Assembly: GCA_034092305.1 (NCBI GenBank)
Contig: JASJET010000041.1
Location: 2,833,001-2,897,000, forward strand
Source: Diaprepes abbreviatus
Lineage: Eukaryota > Arthropoda > Insecta > Coleoptera > Curculionidae
Reading direction: 5' to 3'
DNA: 64,000 nt
How positions within the stretch are numbered: position 1 is the first letter of the stretch; every line of letters begins with the position of its first letter. The position numbers and the translations under genes were made by a program. The notes below the pieces were generated by a model, which did not search any database, was not told where the DNA came from, and was given only the letters and a program-made list of their open reading frames with translations. Below are positions 1-13,500 of this stretch, one piece after another.

Positions 1-400
1 AGTGCCCTTTTTGGTGCCATTATGGCCATTTTACCTTTGGTAATACCTTTCTGCAAGTTTGAGTTCCAAGTAAGCTTTGCATTCAAGATAATTTCTAGTA
101 CTTAACCTCCTGGCTCAAATACAATCATGTGTTAAAGGTAATAGGTAGTTTTAATTCGCCGAGTGAAGGTTATGACTGAAGTTTTTCCAGGAGTTACCCT
201 AAAGTGCTTTTTACTACACCACTCCTCCACCATAATCATAAAGCTCTCTAGATGAGTTCCGATTATATTTTGCCAAGCTCCCCCACAATGAGTATGAGTA
301 GAGCGTCAGCATACCCCTGCCTGTAATATTCTTGGTCGTTGAGGTTTACCAGAAGTTCATCGATCGCCAGTTCCCACAGGAGGGGAGGATTGGTAGTAAT
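1..400 (-). pseudogene. Decayed LINE reverse-transcriptase fragment (LOA/R1-like)
   Basis: The minus strand reads as part of a non-LTR reverse transcriptase: a PLLWELAIDELL-type block, then GYADA where active enzymes have YADD (about 302-316), then a WC..KHFRVTPGKTSVITF thumb-like stretch. Two in-frame stops lie between these blocks, so it is dead. The order of blocks fits the RNase-H-bearing LOA/R1 group. The fragment runs off the left window edge, so its true extent is unknown. Confidence 0.6.
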
Positions 401-539
401 GTGATCAAATAAAAAAAAATATATGGCATTTTAATACAGTATTGGACCCTGTATTATCTTTATACCGTGCTACATGCACTCACCGCAAAATTCTATTGCT
501 GCTCTATCGCAGCTTCTCCAATGTCTTTAATCTTTGTTT

Positions 540-1500
540 TTTGCCTGATCTAGGTATTTGGCTTTCGATCTCCTAAGGATATGTCGAGCATTTGCCGTTC
601 TTTGGTTCTTTGGGTAGTCTTCGATTTATTCATTGTTGTTTTGTGATGCTCCATGTCCCTGCTTCATACATCAACACTGGTAGAACACACTGATTATAAA
701 GTCGTCTCCTAACAAACATGTGTTATATATTTTCGTTCTTTAAGGCGTAATTTCAGTTGCCAAATGCCATGCTAACCATTTTCAACTGTTGATCTCTATC
801 AACTGATTTTCTTTCCTAGATAAGTGTAGTTCTGAACATTTTCTATATTTTTATTATGTATTTTGATATGAAGGTCTGTTTTGCATAACACGTTTTTGAA
901 TCCAGTTTTAGCAGTTTTATTATTTAATTCAGTAAACATGCTTTGCAGGTCCCCAGGCGTTTGAGCGATGAAAACAACATCGTCAGCATATCGAAATTGA
1001 TTTAATCTTCTTCCATTGATTAATATACCCTTATCTTTCCATTCCAACTTCCTGAAAATATCTTTTAGATTAAGGTTGAAAAGCTTCGAGCTCACAGCGT
1101 CGTCCTATTTTAATGTCTCTTTTAATTTTAATGTGATCTGAATAATCTTGCAATATGGTGGACCTGGCATTACTGTAGATATGTTACAATATCTGCTGCA
1201 AATTTTGACGTTCTTTACAGCGTTAAATATAGATCAGTACGCCACAGAGTTGAAGGCGACATTCCACAAACCTTCCTTTTAACACTCTCATGCTCAGTAG
1301 ATGTTCACTAATACTGTAATGCCTTCTAAATCCAACCTGCTTCACTAGTTGATAAGCCTCTAGTTAGATGATTAAGCGATTTGTTATTATTTTAGTGAAT
1401 AACTTGTAGATCTGTGAGAGCCAACTACTTAGTCTATGACACTCTGGATAGTTAAATGGCTTCTATTTCTTATTTTGCCTATCTAGCGACAGATTTCTCC
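540..1500 (-). pseudogene. Decayed LINE reverse transcriptase with intact YADD box
   Basis: The best-preserved stretch is 799-1095, where the minus strand encodes SSKLFNLNLKDIF, the polymerase box FRYADDVVFIA, and a downstream FLELN..GFK thumb region. The flanking DNA on both sides reads as broken RT in shifting frames. It resembles insect endonuclease/RT LINEs of the RTE or R4 kind, but the clade cannot be settled by eye. The open stretch is 98 codons, far short of a full ORF2, so it is a relic. Its edges are approximate. Confidence 0.6.
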
Positions 1501-2714
1501 ACTAGTAAATTATTATATTTCTTTTAACAATGCAACCCACCACAAAGTTTAACAAACCACTAAATATGTAGTAGCACAATAAAGTTCACCTTGTGCGTGC
1601 AGTGTCTGTACTGAAAATGTATGTGTTTCATTAAGTCATCTGATCAATATATTTTGCAGGCTTTGATTTTTTTAACAGTTCATATTTAAATAAAAAATAA
1701 ATGCAATTCTGTGAGCAGCAAAAAATTGTGATTTGGAATCTTCGTATATTAATATCAGAAATTTGCGCTAGCGTTTTGTATAGACGTTTAAAAGACATTC
1801 TGTATTGTGCGCCTCTTTAAAGCTGATGCTGTTAATTTTGACTGTATAGATTTTCTGTCTATCAAAGTAGGAAAATATTAGTGTCTGAAAACCGAAACGA
1901 TCTGCTGCCAAATCACATCAAGAACTGAGTGTATTAAATCTTATCTTTTTTAGAATCCCTTTGATCTTTCAAAGCAGAATATCAGCTTCATCTACAACTG
2001 ACTTTTTTGCTTAATTTTTTTTCCTAAAGTTATTAAATAGTAACGTGGTGTTTGGTGCTGTTTGGTGCTTTGTGTTTTTTTTTCGCATGTACAAATTAAA
2101 ATAAAGTTCAATCATGCATTTCCATTAGCATTGCATTGCATTTTACATGAATAATTCGAATCTAATCAGTAAATTGAGTAAGTATAACCCTCGGAAGTAG
2201 TTAGTTTGGTGGTAATATATATTCACATACATTGCATTGAGTTGTTGATAAAATTGATATATTACTTGCGTTTTAAGCTTTTTTTTTATGTCAAACGCCC
2301 AATTCATTGATGGTCTAAGTTGACAATATTTAAATTGCAAGTGTAACGATTGGTCAACAAAGTGTTAAACCTTAAAAATAGAAGAATTCTTACGTTTTAT
2401 CTTTATTAATTTTCCTTTATAAAGTTTTGATTGTTGACATATATAATGCAGATTACAACGCTATCGTAATCAAAACAAAATTGACTCATTCCAACTAGAT
2501 CCGCTATAAAAGGTAAACCATTTTTATGAATTGACTGTACCGATTTACTGAATCAAATTTATATTTTTTTAAAATCTCCGCAACTAATATCCTAGTTAAA
2601 ACGTCATAAACATGTATATCAAGAGGGGGAAGACTATGGAGACCGCACTGGTACAACGAACAAATAAGATCCAGAATGCACTGATACACAAGGAAACTGT
2701 AATATTTGTCTTTC

Positions 2715-4140
2715 TAAATATATAAGATGCTTTTGGCAGTACTTCCCATAAAGCTGTCTATGGAGCACTCATTGACAGAGGGTAGATGGAACGACTTCCA
2801 AATTGATGTCACAACTTCTTTCCACCAGAATAGTAGAAATAGAGATAGGGCAAAATGCTATCGCCATCTATACTACCAGATGATGTCCTCGAGGAAGTGT
2901 AGCGGCCTCGGTTATGAGGAGTTTAACTGTAGAGCGACTCATTTGTGATCTGAACGACTTCGGCATATCCTGTCAGAGCTATGCCGATGACGTGGTAATA
3001 ATCATACGGAGTAAGTTGGAACATAGTTCAAAGAGGTTTTGACTACACTAAAAAATGGTGTCCTTTGATGGGACTCAATGTTAACCTCACCAAAACCACC
3101 TTAATAGCTTTTACAAAGTAAAGAAAACTTATCCTGAATGCCACCAAAATAGATGAAAACACAATTGAATGGGGTCTGAGATCGAATATACTGGATAAAT
3201 CTTCTTTGAAATAAGCATGAAAGGAAATTAATTGAGAAGGTTACAAAAGCCCTGATGATCAGTAGGAACTTTGCGGGGAAAAATTAAGTCACTATCACTA
3301 ACCCAAATATCCTGCATTAGATGTACACTGCAATAGTGAGACCAACGTACGAGGCAGTGACCTAAAGTAAAAAGCTAGCCTAAACAACACAAAAATTAAT
3401 CTCTCGAAAGTTCAAAGACTAGTCTGTGCATGCATGAGTGGAGTAATAAAAATGTGCCAAACGGCTGTTATGGATTTAATTTTAAAATTTACGCCTGTAG
3501 GTATATATATTAGTGGAGGTCTCACCTTTCATCTAGAAACCAACAAACCTGGGACATGCCCCAAGATTAAATGAAAAAGAAATTCAACTTCGTGAAAGAT
3601 AAACAAGTCATAAAAATGAACGGGACAGAGATACCACTGAGAAATTCAACAGAAACTCCATTAAATGTTATACAGACGATTCTAAAATAATAGAGGGAAC
3701 TGGAATAAGAGTAGGAGGACCAGATACTTCGAAACCTTCAGCAAATCATGAAGTATTTTCTAAGCAGAAATTTAACGTATTAGGAAATGCGTTCAGTTTA
3801 CTAAGGAAAAACTATCGCAGACAAGAGATCATCTCATGTCAGATAGTCGAGCAGCCATCAGTGTGCTAAGCTGATGGTCTGGGAGTGCTTAGAAGAACTA
3901 AACGAACCACCGTTCTGTGGGTGTTGAGACACATTGAGGTTGAGGAAAATTAAATAGTAGACAAACTTACAAAAATGGGCTGAAATACCATTTCTGAATT
4001 CTGAACCTTTTCTCGGAATTATCAGATCCAGTTATTGAACAAATTTAAAAAGAATGAGATATGCGAAGATACTTTTGGGGAAGTTTAAAACTTCATTAAG
4101 AAAAAGACGGAAACTTCATTGACTTATATCAGTTTTAAAG
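2715..4140 (+). pseudogene. Decayed LOA/R1-like LINE with RT and RNase H remnants
   Basis: Successive frames read SHKAVYGALIDRG (an AFD-type block), then SLTVERLICDLNDFGISCQ followed by SYADDVVIII (about 2977-3010), then thumb residues. At about 3655-3960 an RNase H-like region follows: CYTDDSKIIEGTG, DSRAAISVL and VDKLTKMG. RT plus RNase H is characteristic of the I/R1/LOA superfamily. Several stops and frameshifts show it is inactive. It would lie in an intron if the exons at 4380 and 4644 belong to a gene entering from the left. Confidence 0.65.
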
Positions 4141-4221
4141 TTAGACCATGTTAATGAATGGGTGGGCTAATTTTTTCCTTGAGTTTCTACTTTATAATGA
4201 TGCCCAAGATATATTTTTAAA

Positions 4222-4225
<4 letters not shown>

Positions 4226-4297
<72 letters not shown>
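4226..4297. repeat. (TA)n microsatellite
   Basis: An uninterrupted TA dinucleotide tract of about 70 bp. It ends about 80 bp before the splice acceptor of the exon at 4380. Confidence 0.95.
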
Positions 4298-4300
<3 letters not shown>

Positions 4301-4379
4301 CTTAATTCTTTATTGATCGATTGGTGCGAAATTTGGGTTTTTTTAGGCAATATACTAATTTTCAAAATTTGTTTTTTAG

Positions 4380-4488
4380 CCGAGCCTTGCCACCACCACC
4401 CGCTCACCATGCTTCAGCTCGACCAGTTTTAGCTGGTCATCCAAGTCACCCTTTACCTGCACATTTACAGTTTCCATCCCATGCACAG
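4380..4488 (+). CDS. Internal exon, Pro/His-rich, possibly HIPK C-terminal region
   Basis: The exon is bounded by a TTTTTTAG acceptor and a CAG|GTAAGG donor. It reads in one frame as ALPPPPAHHASARPVLAGHP followed by SHPLPAHLQFPSHAQ. It leaves phase 0 into the exon at 4644, and codon composition is much GC-richer than the surroundings. Low-complexity Pro/His/Ala sequence followed by a YGFAPLSPGK block loosely resembles the extreme C-terminus of homeodomain-interacting protein kinases, which end in a GYPLSP.K..QY motif. This assignment is an inference from a weak match. The upstream exons lie left of the window. Confidence 0.55.
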
Positions 4489-4643
4489 GTAAGGAAAGAC
4501 ATGCAGCAATTTTTCTCAAGATCAAAATTTTTCCAGTGAATAATGGTAAAAAAATTTGCATTTATTGCAAACATTTTTTACCAACTTGTACAAAAATGTT
4601 AATTCGTGGATGAAGGGGTTTTATAAATTGAAAATTGTTTTAG

Positions 4644-4721
4644 GTTGCTGCAGCTGGTTATGGTTTCGCACCCTTGAGTCCCGGAAAGGGGTACCAGACA
4701 AATTTATGGTTCACCGAATAG
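4644..4721 (+). CDS. Candidate terminal coding exon following 4380-4488
   Basis: A TTTTAG acceptor precedes GTT GCT GCA, and the frame continues from the previous exon as VAAAGYGFAPLSPGKGYQTN then LWFTE and a TAG stop. The PLSPGK.YQ stretch is what suggests a HIPK-type C-terminus. One oddity is a good donor (GTAAGT) at 4724, three bases beyond the stop. Dropping one A near 4701 would give an alternative frame, YQTIYGSPNS, up to that donor. An assembly slip or an alternative 3' end therefore remains possible. Confidence 0.5.
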   Translation, partial: VAAAGYGFAPLSPGKGYQTNLWFTE

Positions 4722-5210
4722 TGGTAAGTTAGATATATTTATATTTCTCAACTCACAGTACGTAATGGTATTGAAGCTTTAGAAAAGTTACATAAAGTAT
4801 AAAGATTTTTATTGTAAAAAGTGCCCGTTATCTGTATTAACTCTTTTATTAAGCGTTTGTCAAGAAAATGTATTTGTAGGGTTCCATGACCAAAAAGTAC
4901 CTTATGGTAAGACTTCAGAATCTGTTTGCCTATATAAAACAGCCGTTTTCTCAGGAAATACATGTGGCTTGAAACATTTCCAGTATAAAACTTGCCTGCC
5001 CGCATTTAGTCCAGGAATCTGGATCCTAAGAATATTGTTTTTCTTCCACTAGATTAAGTGAGATGTCATGTGAAACCTGATTTCTTACGCTTTGCATAAT
5101 TTCTAATTTACAAAAAAAAATTGTTTGAGGAATGTAGTGAACTTGCTGCTTTATGCCTAGTTCGGTTTTCGGAATGTCCTTGGTATCCATGCGATCTGCG
5201 AGTTCTTATC
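4722..5210. other. 3' flank or 3' UTR, no gene seen
   Basis: AT-rich DNA after the candidate stop codon. Short open stretches on the minus strand show no recognisable protein. Part of it may be 3' UTR of the gene ending at 4721. Confidence 0.3.
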
Positions 5211-5214
5211 CAGT

Positions 5215-5650
5215 GCTGCAGATATGAATAAAAATATATATATATGTTTTATTGATTTTGCCAAAACATTTAATATCGTGAGATGAACAGTTGCTAGAAA
5301 CTCTACAATGAACCGGCATTGACGGCAAAGATATTCGTATTATAACAAATCTTTAATGGGTATAATTAGCCAACGTAACAATAGATAACTCATTGAATAA
5401 TTATATTAGAATCATGAAAGTTGTGCCTGAAGGCTGAAATTTCCTTGCCTTTTCTGTTTAACACGTACGCTGAAGAAATATTGAAAGAAGAGCTGAAACC
5501 ACCGACGGAATCAAGTTAAAGGGAGAGTTAATTAACTACTTAAAATACGTAGATAATATGGACTTACTTACCAGTAATTGCAATAGTGCAGAAAAAAGCT
5601 TCTCATCTTGTATTAAATGACCAACTAATAGATGTATGGAATCATATCCC
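5215..5650 (+). pseudogene. Decayed LINE RT fragment
   Basis: Short in-frame pieces read CFIDFAKTFNIV (an AFD-like RT motif), then GIDGKDIRII.NL and LKFPCLF in neighbouring frames. This succession resembles the palm domain of insect endonuclease/RT LINEs, where GIDGKDIRII follows the FIDY.KAFD box. Frameshifts and stops are frequent. The edges are approximate. Confidence 0.5.
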
Positions 5651-5749
5651 TACCATAAAACCACTATTAATGAAATCAGTTTACCGAAATACAGTCAATA
5701 AACGAAAAAGCTCGAGCATCACATAATAACAAGAAAAGTTTATTGGTAA

Positions 5750-6450
5750 ACAATGATTTATCCCTTTATGGTATCAAAGCATAGACAATTATAGTTGCTT
5801 TAATGAAAAAATTGGAACCGTTTGAAAATTCGCTTCGTTTTCGACGATCACCTTTTCATCAAGTATATCCTTCTCCTTTATGTGCAGTTCGTTATATGCT
5901 ATATTTACTCTCTATCCTTTTTCTCTTAGTGTCGTCATATGCTTTGCTAGTTCTTTCCTTTCCTGTAGGATAATTTTTAGATGTCTTTATTAACATATAC
6001 ATTTAAGTCTGTTTTTATTTCTGATTTTGTCCCCGGGTTTTCTAATTTAATTTGCGTCTTATGTTTATCTTTATATTAATTTTATTCATTAGATGTTGAA
6101 CTGTTTTGATGAGTTATGTGTCTTTTGCATCTTTGTGCTCCTCTACCCCTGTTATATTTCTGTCTCCTAACTGATCCATTTTATCCCGCAAAGGTTGGTT
6201 TTTAGTTAGTTTAATTTAAGTATTATCCTTAATTTCATTTATTGCTTTATGAATATTGTCCAGTTTTTTATATTCTACTATTGCCGTTTTTCATTGTGTT
6301 CGATTTTTACGTAATTTCCTCAAGCATCTCTATCTTTCTCTTGTTTTGTTCTTTTTTAATTTCCTTTCCTCTCCTCTTATCTATTTCGACCATCAAATCT
6401 TATGACCCATGGAGCGTTTGCTATCAGTTCAACCCCCTTCCGGGATGATA
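5750..6450 (-). pseudogene. Possible decayed LINE ORF1 (coiled-coil-like)
   Basis: On the minus strand this stretch is rich in Lys, Glu, Asn and Asp codons. Pieces such as RDKMDQLGDRNITGVEEHKD are typical of the charged coiled-coil part of LINE ORF1 proteins. Stops occur every few dozen codons. Compositional resemblance is the only evidence. Confidence 0.3.
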
Positions 6451-7290
6451 ATCCGATGAATTTAATTCAGTTTTATTGTCTCAATCTTTCCTGGATCCGG
6501 ACCTGTTTATCTTGTTGCTTATTTGTTCGATACACTAACATAAAAATTACAGTGATCATGTAATACAGGACGTTCAAAATCGAAATTTCCCTAAATCAAT
6601 AAATTATTGTTTTGTGGCCGTATTAGCTCAAAATCGCTGAAATTATTTTTTCATTGTAGAAATTTCAATTCGTTAATAATTTTGTGTGTGTAAATAAATA
6701 GAAATAAAGAGTTGAATTTTCCTATTCCTCCATATTTTACGCTATGTCTAAGTGGAATCATTTTACGGCGAAGGAAATTTCAAGTCCGATCCTGAAGTTT
6801 ATTCAGAACATAACTGTATCTTTTGCTGATAAAGTATTGTAGTTTTTTTATCCTGTAATTCCATTGGTTTTACATGTTTTAGTGAAAATTTAGATATAGA
6901 GTTATCTGTGACTATACTCACTGATGTTGGGCGATTACTTTATCCTCTTCTGTAGCTTTATTTCTATCTCTGTTTATATCAATTTTCCAAAATTTAAACT
7001 TAATTTTACCACTGAATTTTTATAATTAATTGAGAAAATTTTTCCTCTATCATGTCACATGACTCACCAGAACTTTAACAAAAATATATTATAGCGAAGG
7101 GACTGTTAAACTGCACAATTTTCCGCGATATTTCAAAAAGGCTTAGTTATTAATACCGATAATCCTTTCACAAATATTAATGTGAAATAGGAAACAAATT
7201 CTATGCTACTCCAGTTTACTTCTGTTCCAAAAGAAAAAAAGCACGCGACAGAAAGTTAATTCTTATAATTCTAACGTACCTATCTCGTTT
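6450..7290. other. AT-rich spacer, nothing recognised
   Basis: No long open frame, repeat pair or RNA gene could be identified in this stretch. Confidence 0.4.
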
Positions 7291-7615
7291 TAGGTTCCTG
7301 ATAATACCACAACCGGTCCAAATCCTAAGGAACATCTATTGATTGCCGAACCCACACTGAATTAGACCGTAAAAATTACAAGATGTCGTTTTTAAAACGT
7401 CATATTTAGACACGGTGTCCAAGAAAACCGACGTGTACCAAATAAAAGCGCATATTCTAAAATGAAATTAGAAAATTTAAGTCCAAAGAAAATGTCCATA
7501 GTATAAGTAATGTCAAAATGTACCAATTGCGAAAAAATATTTTGCGAGGAAATCATTATGTAGATGTATAAAAATTTCTAAAACTTTTGCCGGATATTTT
7601 CGTCAGAATTAAACG

Positions 7616-7804
7616 TAGAGTGATCAAAAAGTTTTTGCAATATATGGGAATGTGTTTTTAATATTGAAAGTACATTACTATGATTTTCCAGTTTCTGAAG
7701 TTCAAGTGCAGGTAAAATTTTCACCATCACCACCATATATTATTACAAAAAATACCCTATAACGAAATTTGCCCCATATATTTCAAACTTTCATGATCAC
7801 TCTG
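7616..7804. mobile_element. Short MITE-like inverted-repeat element (~190 bp)
   Basis: The left end AGAGTGATCAAAAAGTTT and the reverse complement of the right end, AGAGTGATCATGAAAGTTT, match as imperfect terminal inverted repeats. The similarity runs on into an AATATATGGG block in both arms. There is no coding capacity. The exact ends and the target duplication are not resolved. Confidence 0.5.
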
Positions 7805-10430
7805 TATATTTCTTACAAGTAAAATATCAATAGCGATTTATGGAATGTTTTCAATTACATGAATAGTTTTGTGTTTGTCTTTCAATTTACTTATATTTCA
7901 TTCCATTTACAAATTTGACAATTTTAGATAAAAATATAAATTTTTTACCATTATAATTCATATGAAAAATCAATCCAAAAATTATTGGAAGTTTGGACAC
8001 CTTGTATACCATACATTTATAGAGACAAGTAGTAGCGTTAATGACATTATTAAAATTTATCCGTAGATATTGTCAATTTATAAAAATATTTGCTCGTAAT
8101 GGGTACGAAACGCTTAATTAATAGAATATTTATATTATAAGTTGTAAAAAGTGGCTAGAAAACTTCCACTGTTGCACATAGAATTTTTATTACGATTTTT
8201 CCATTCTGATGGCTATCAATTAAAGAATTTACCAGAATTTTATAAAAAACATATTTAAAGTTTATGTTGTAAAAGATTTTAAGTAGTTACAAAACTTCTT
8301 GGTCAGTCCACATATAAAATACGAAATAAGCGAGGAAATGTTTGAACAGGCTCAATGAACGCTTTTATAGTGATTGTCATTGTATAGATTTTAGTTAGTA
8401 GGAAAATTGGAGTTTTCAATTATCTTTGGTTATCAATCAGTGATTTGTTTTTATTGAGTGACGATCGTAAATGCTACTTATACGCAATTTTTATGCGGCA
8501 AGATTTAAAGTACACAATAATTCTCGCGTGAAAATCAGCGTAAAAATATAGATTAGTTCTAGAGAGCCTCTGTTACTCTTATTACATTTGTGTTTTTTTC
8601 TAATTTTAGCATGTACAATTTGTAACAAATTGTTTTAATCTGATATAATTGGACTTGATTACTTATCAACAAAAAAAAAACAGAAAAACAAATGATTTGC
8701 ATATATTTTTTTTAATGTTCTAATCAAGTATAATTTAAATCATCTCAGAAAAATATTTCAGGGAATTATTTCAGGTTGATATTATTATTTTGGTACCTGA
8801 TTTACTCTTTGGAAATTGGTTAATAGGTGATCTTGTCCGAGTCATTATAAAAAAATCAGTCAGAAGTGCAATAAGACAAAAATTCGCACTCAACGACTAA
8901 TTATTGTATTATTTTACTATTTTTATCTTTTTATAAAGCTCAGACTGTAAACTCTTCGATATGTCTAATGACACTTAATCTTTTAATAGACTTTGAATGG
9001 TAAATTTACTGTTAAAAACAGTTCGTTAGGAAGTAAAAGTAAAGGTTAATTCAGGTTGTCAGATTATTATCGAGGAGTTTGCAAAGGGGCCCTTAGTGAT
9101 AATAGTTTGTAGGTTTTATGGAGATTTCTATAATTTTAAGGTTTTTAGTTGTCGTAAGTTATTTAATTTTTTTTGTGTTGAAGAAAGCGTGGTGTAATCT
9201 AACAGAAAGGTAACAAGAAGGTAATATTTTTAACCTAGAGGGGTATTTGATTTTCAATTAATAACCATGTATATAATAATGCAAAAATCTTTTGCTGTCT
9301 GTACTCCACGTGTTACAAAATGTGTCTTAGAAACAGAATATTTCGCTTGATTAACGTGTTTACTGCCGTTCATATCATAAAACTTACTGTCCCTCGATTA
9401 TAGAGGGACTGTTAGGGTGTTTTTATTAGATTGTTAGAGTTTTAGGTATCTTTAGTGGTCGTTGAATGACGTGCCTTAACATAAAATTGAATATAAGTTA
9501 GGAACATCCAATATTAGTAAAAAAGAGAACCGTTTTGGAATGTTTGTTACTCCTTTTTGCTTCAGTGATATTTATATTCAATTTTATAGTGATACATTTC
9601 ATTGTAGACCGCTTAAATATTAATTATTTTGAGTTGTACATACTGCATATTTTATTATTATTATAATTTTAGTAATTATATAATTATACGTCGAATGCTT
9701 AGAAGCATTCCGACGACATGGGCCACAATTGAGAGATAATATTTTATTAGTTTTAACTATTGCTGTATATTTTGGGTTTAGACTTTCGTGTGTTATTGTC
9801 TGATTTGTATCGATACCATTTTTAACACATGTATAAAATGGCTATTTTTATTACCCTAGTCTAACCTTCTTTCAATATTTTGACAAAAATTTGGAAGTAC
9901 ACTGTTTTCAAATATTTTCAATAGGTGTCATGTCTGGATATCGTGCCGGTCATTAAATTAACAATAGTTAGTAGTTAAAACGGAACATTTTTTAGCCCAT
10001 AAATATACATATATATATATTTTTAATTGAAATATTTAGAGATGGCTAGATTAGTAGGTAGTTTTTAATGGTCTCTTATTTTGCTCGAGTGATCTTATGT
10101 AGAAAATTAATCAATTTTTGGGTAGGAAATATTTATATTGGTATCATTAAATTTTTTGTTGGTAGTTTTTTTTTACTAAATTTTAGGTTAAGTTAATGCC
10201 AAAAAAAGATCACTCATTTTTTTATTATTTAACCGATTCGCTAAGTTATTGGATTATTCTAATTTTTGTCTACAGTAGATAAATCTACTGTACATTTATA
10301 AATTGGAGTCGGTTTACTTGATTTTTCTAATTAATCTAACTGGCTTTATTAGAAATATATAATTTGTTGATATGTTGAAAAATATGCTTTTAATTCTTTA
10401 TAGTGCTGTGGTAGCGGGTTAAGTATATAT
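7805..10430. other. Gene-poor AT-rich spacer
   Basis: Only very short open frames occur on either strand. No paired inverted repeat, tRNA-like fold or conserved exon was recognised. Confidence 0.4.
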
Positions 10431-10432
10431 TA

Positions 10433-10569
10433 TACGGGGCGTTTTCAGGAAAAGAGGCACAACAATCTTGAGACATAAACGATTGCATAAAAAAGACAGT
10501 TTTTAAGAGTACAAAAAAATCTTGAGAGGCACTTCAATCTCGCAATTCTCTTTCAGGAGACGCTCCGTA
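10433..10569. mobile_element. 137 bp MITE with TA duplication
   Basis: The left end TACGGGGCGTTTTCAGG pairs with the right end, whose reverse complement is TACGGAGCGTCTCCTG. TA dinucleotides flank both ends (10431-10432 and 10570-10571), as expected for a Tc1/mariner-mobilised MITE. It has no coding capacity. Confidence 0.6.
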
Positions 10570-13500
10570 TACGGTAGTTGTTAAGTGACATACCAACAAA
10601 TTATCGTAGAGAAAAAAATAACTAGAATTTTTACTGTAGCGATTAATAAAATACAATTTGATGTGCCTGTTTCAAAATAACCTATAATTGTCTGTACTCT
10701 ATTGTTTGACGTTTAAAGGTGTTTTTAAGATAAACTGGTCGGAAATTGAACTGCGCCGCTCCAAATTAAGCCGTTCTATGAATGGCGCGTATGCTAGAAT
10801 GAAGTTTTACGATTGCAAAGTATAAATAGGAGTTTTTGGCCATTTTAGGATAAACTGTACATATAATATGTGAATAATGGGTATTTTTTTAATTTGTTGA
10901 AATAACTAGGAAAAGCATATTAATATGAATAACATTGATTCGGTATTACGTTGAAGGTTGCAAAATTATATATTCTCAAATCAATTTGTCAGTATTGTAG
11001 AGGAATTGGGAGTAAACTCGGACGTCTAGTAATTCAAACATTGAAATTACTTGGCAACGAAGTTAAATAACATAGGTGCATTTTAAGGTTCTTTTACACT
11101 CATTGCTTTCTTTTTAGCTGATTTAATTTTCTTTCGCTCAGATATCTTTACTGTCTTTACTTCCCCTAATTTGATATTAATATTAGTCAGTTGTGAAAAT
11201 TATCAGCTTTTTAAAGGTGGTTTACTTTATTGTGTGGCGGTTTTCAGGAAACCCAGAGGCATTTTCTAATGCTCAGAAATTTTCCTGTTATTCCACTATT
11301 ATTAAAAATTGTAGATAATGCTGAAAATTAATTAAAGGACATTTCTCTACCTTGCATAATGTTTCGATTAGCACTTATTTCTAATTGTCATCATGTCTGA
11401 ACTGTGAATACTCATAAACAGTTTAGAGTCTTTATTAATTACAAACTGTAACAAATCAAATCGAGACAATGCAAATGTGAGAACTATATTTAAGGTCTCA
11501 AATCGTTGTGTCATATTTGTCACTTTTAGACCGAATTTTCATGAAATTTTATCTCTAATCTAAATTTACCAAGTGTCGCAGTTCCACTTCCGACGTCTAT
11601 ATATATATTTATATAAAAAAACAACTTATATGCAAAAAGTTGCACTTAGATGTCTTAAATGTATTTCAGCAGGGAGTTTTTACGTCAATAGAGTTACACG
11701 ATATATAGTTGTGATATTTAATAAAATCTAGATCGTTTTTTAATGTACATATTTAAAAAATTTTCTCAATGTGTATCAGAGGCCAAATTTTGAAGGATTT
11801 TTGTTTCCCCCGAGGTAGGTTAGGTTATGGAATAGGGTCGTACAAATCGAATGATGAGTTAAGTGTATGGTATTCGTAAAGGTGTTGTAAAAGGAAGTTT
11901 CAAAAATAATTAAAAACCAAACAAATGGAATAAAATTTCAAGGGATGGATCGATCGTAAATTGTATTCACCAGTTTTAATTCAAGAAAGTTTAACCTCTG
12001 ACGTCACAGAAACCCATTAGTACGTCATTATTTCAATTGATTAATAAATTAGAAATCCGCCTAAAGCTTACATACAAGAATATTTTATCAATAAACAAAG
12101 TTTGTTTACATTTCGAAAGCCGGCAACAATGCAGAACAGTCCAGTGTATGTTGCCAAATTGTATTTAACAGGTATGGCGAGTTTTAGGCAACCTATCAAT
12201 TTTAAGCTAATTTTTATTACGTAATGAATTGTTTAATTAAACTGTATATTTATGTATATAATATGAGAACATTTTTCGATTCTTCGATGCAAAAAAATTT
12301 AACATTCTGAAATAATACGATAACCGGTTAAGTTCGGCAACATCGCCAACAGTATTGTGTTCCTAGTGCTGCCGAATAATTGTGAAGAATTTTCACTAAG
12401 TTTATAAGAGTCTAAATTTATTTTCCTTAATTTTTTACCGTTTTTCATAATATGTTTAGTGTGATTCAAAGTTAAGTGCACCAACTATAAACAGTATACC
12501 TAGGGAAAATGTATTGTGCCGAAAATTTTAACATTTATGTCTCAATCTTACTTTTCATAGATACATGGTGAGTAATTTATCAAAGAACGACGATATGTTA
12601 TGAATTGTTTCCCCCACGACCCCCTAATCCGTAAATTTGTTCTCGTGAGGCAGACTTCTATTCATGAATGACTGGCGAAGTCTCAATTTGCGTTAGCTGA
12701 CATCGGACGTCTTAAAATTACAACCTGGGCACAATCGAGGTCACTCACCTCAAAATTTAGATGCCTTTTTAAAATTCAGTATCTTCCATAATTATAAAGA
12801 AAAACAATTTGAACTTAAAAAGTTTTATAAAACTATACAAAGTAGTTTTAAGAACAGTAAGAATCCAAAACTTCGTTTTACTCGCCGATTTACCAGTAAC
12901 CAAAACCAAAGGCAATACTTTGGTAAGAACCGATTCATCACTTGAAATTTATCATAAATAAAACATTTTGGTGTTTATTACGAATTTTAGTGTAAATAGA
13001 TTTTACAGCCCTTTTTAAGTAGAGAAGAAAACATAGTTAAGAATTTGTGGTTAGACTTTTTTTACTGTAGTAACGTGTGTAGAAAAATTAGATTTTTTAA
13101 GTGAGAACACCATTGAATCGAATAATTTTGCTTTAGTAAAATGTTTACTTTCATCTTCTGTACAGGGTCACAGCAGTATTTTTTTCACGTTGGTTTGGCT
13201 ATCCTGTACGTGGATATTTAAGTAAAGGTGTTTCCCCTGAATAGTTTTCCTGAGTATACTGTACAGTAAGAAATTTTTTAAGTGAGATGTGGTTTAGCAA
13301 TTAAAATGGTTCTTCCGAAATTATATTAAGATACTGGTCAGGACTTCAAAAAATTATATTTTCCAGAACTACGCTAAATATTTATTATTTTAAAACGTTC
13401 ATGAAAAATTATTTTGAGTAATAAGAAAAAAAAATATAAAGCGATTTACAAATACAAACTACACAATTTTCTATAAAGTTAGTCCTGACTTTCGTACAAT

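Noticed and set aside
7294..7365. Exon-like sequence VPDNTTTGPNPKEHLLIAEP after a TTTTAG acceptor, ending in TAG
   Set aside because: Reading phase does not join the exon at 4644-4723 without an indel, and 24 open codons can arise by chance. Kept only as an alternative under the 4644 finding.
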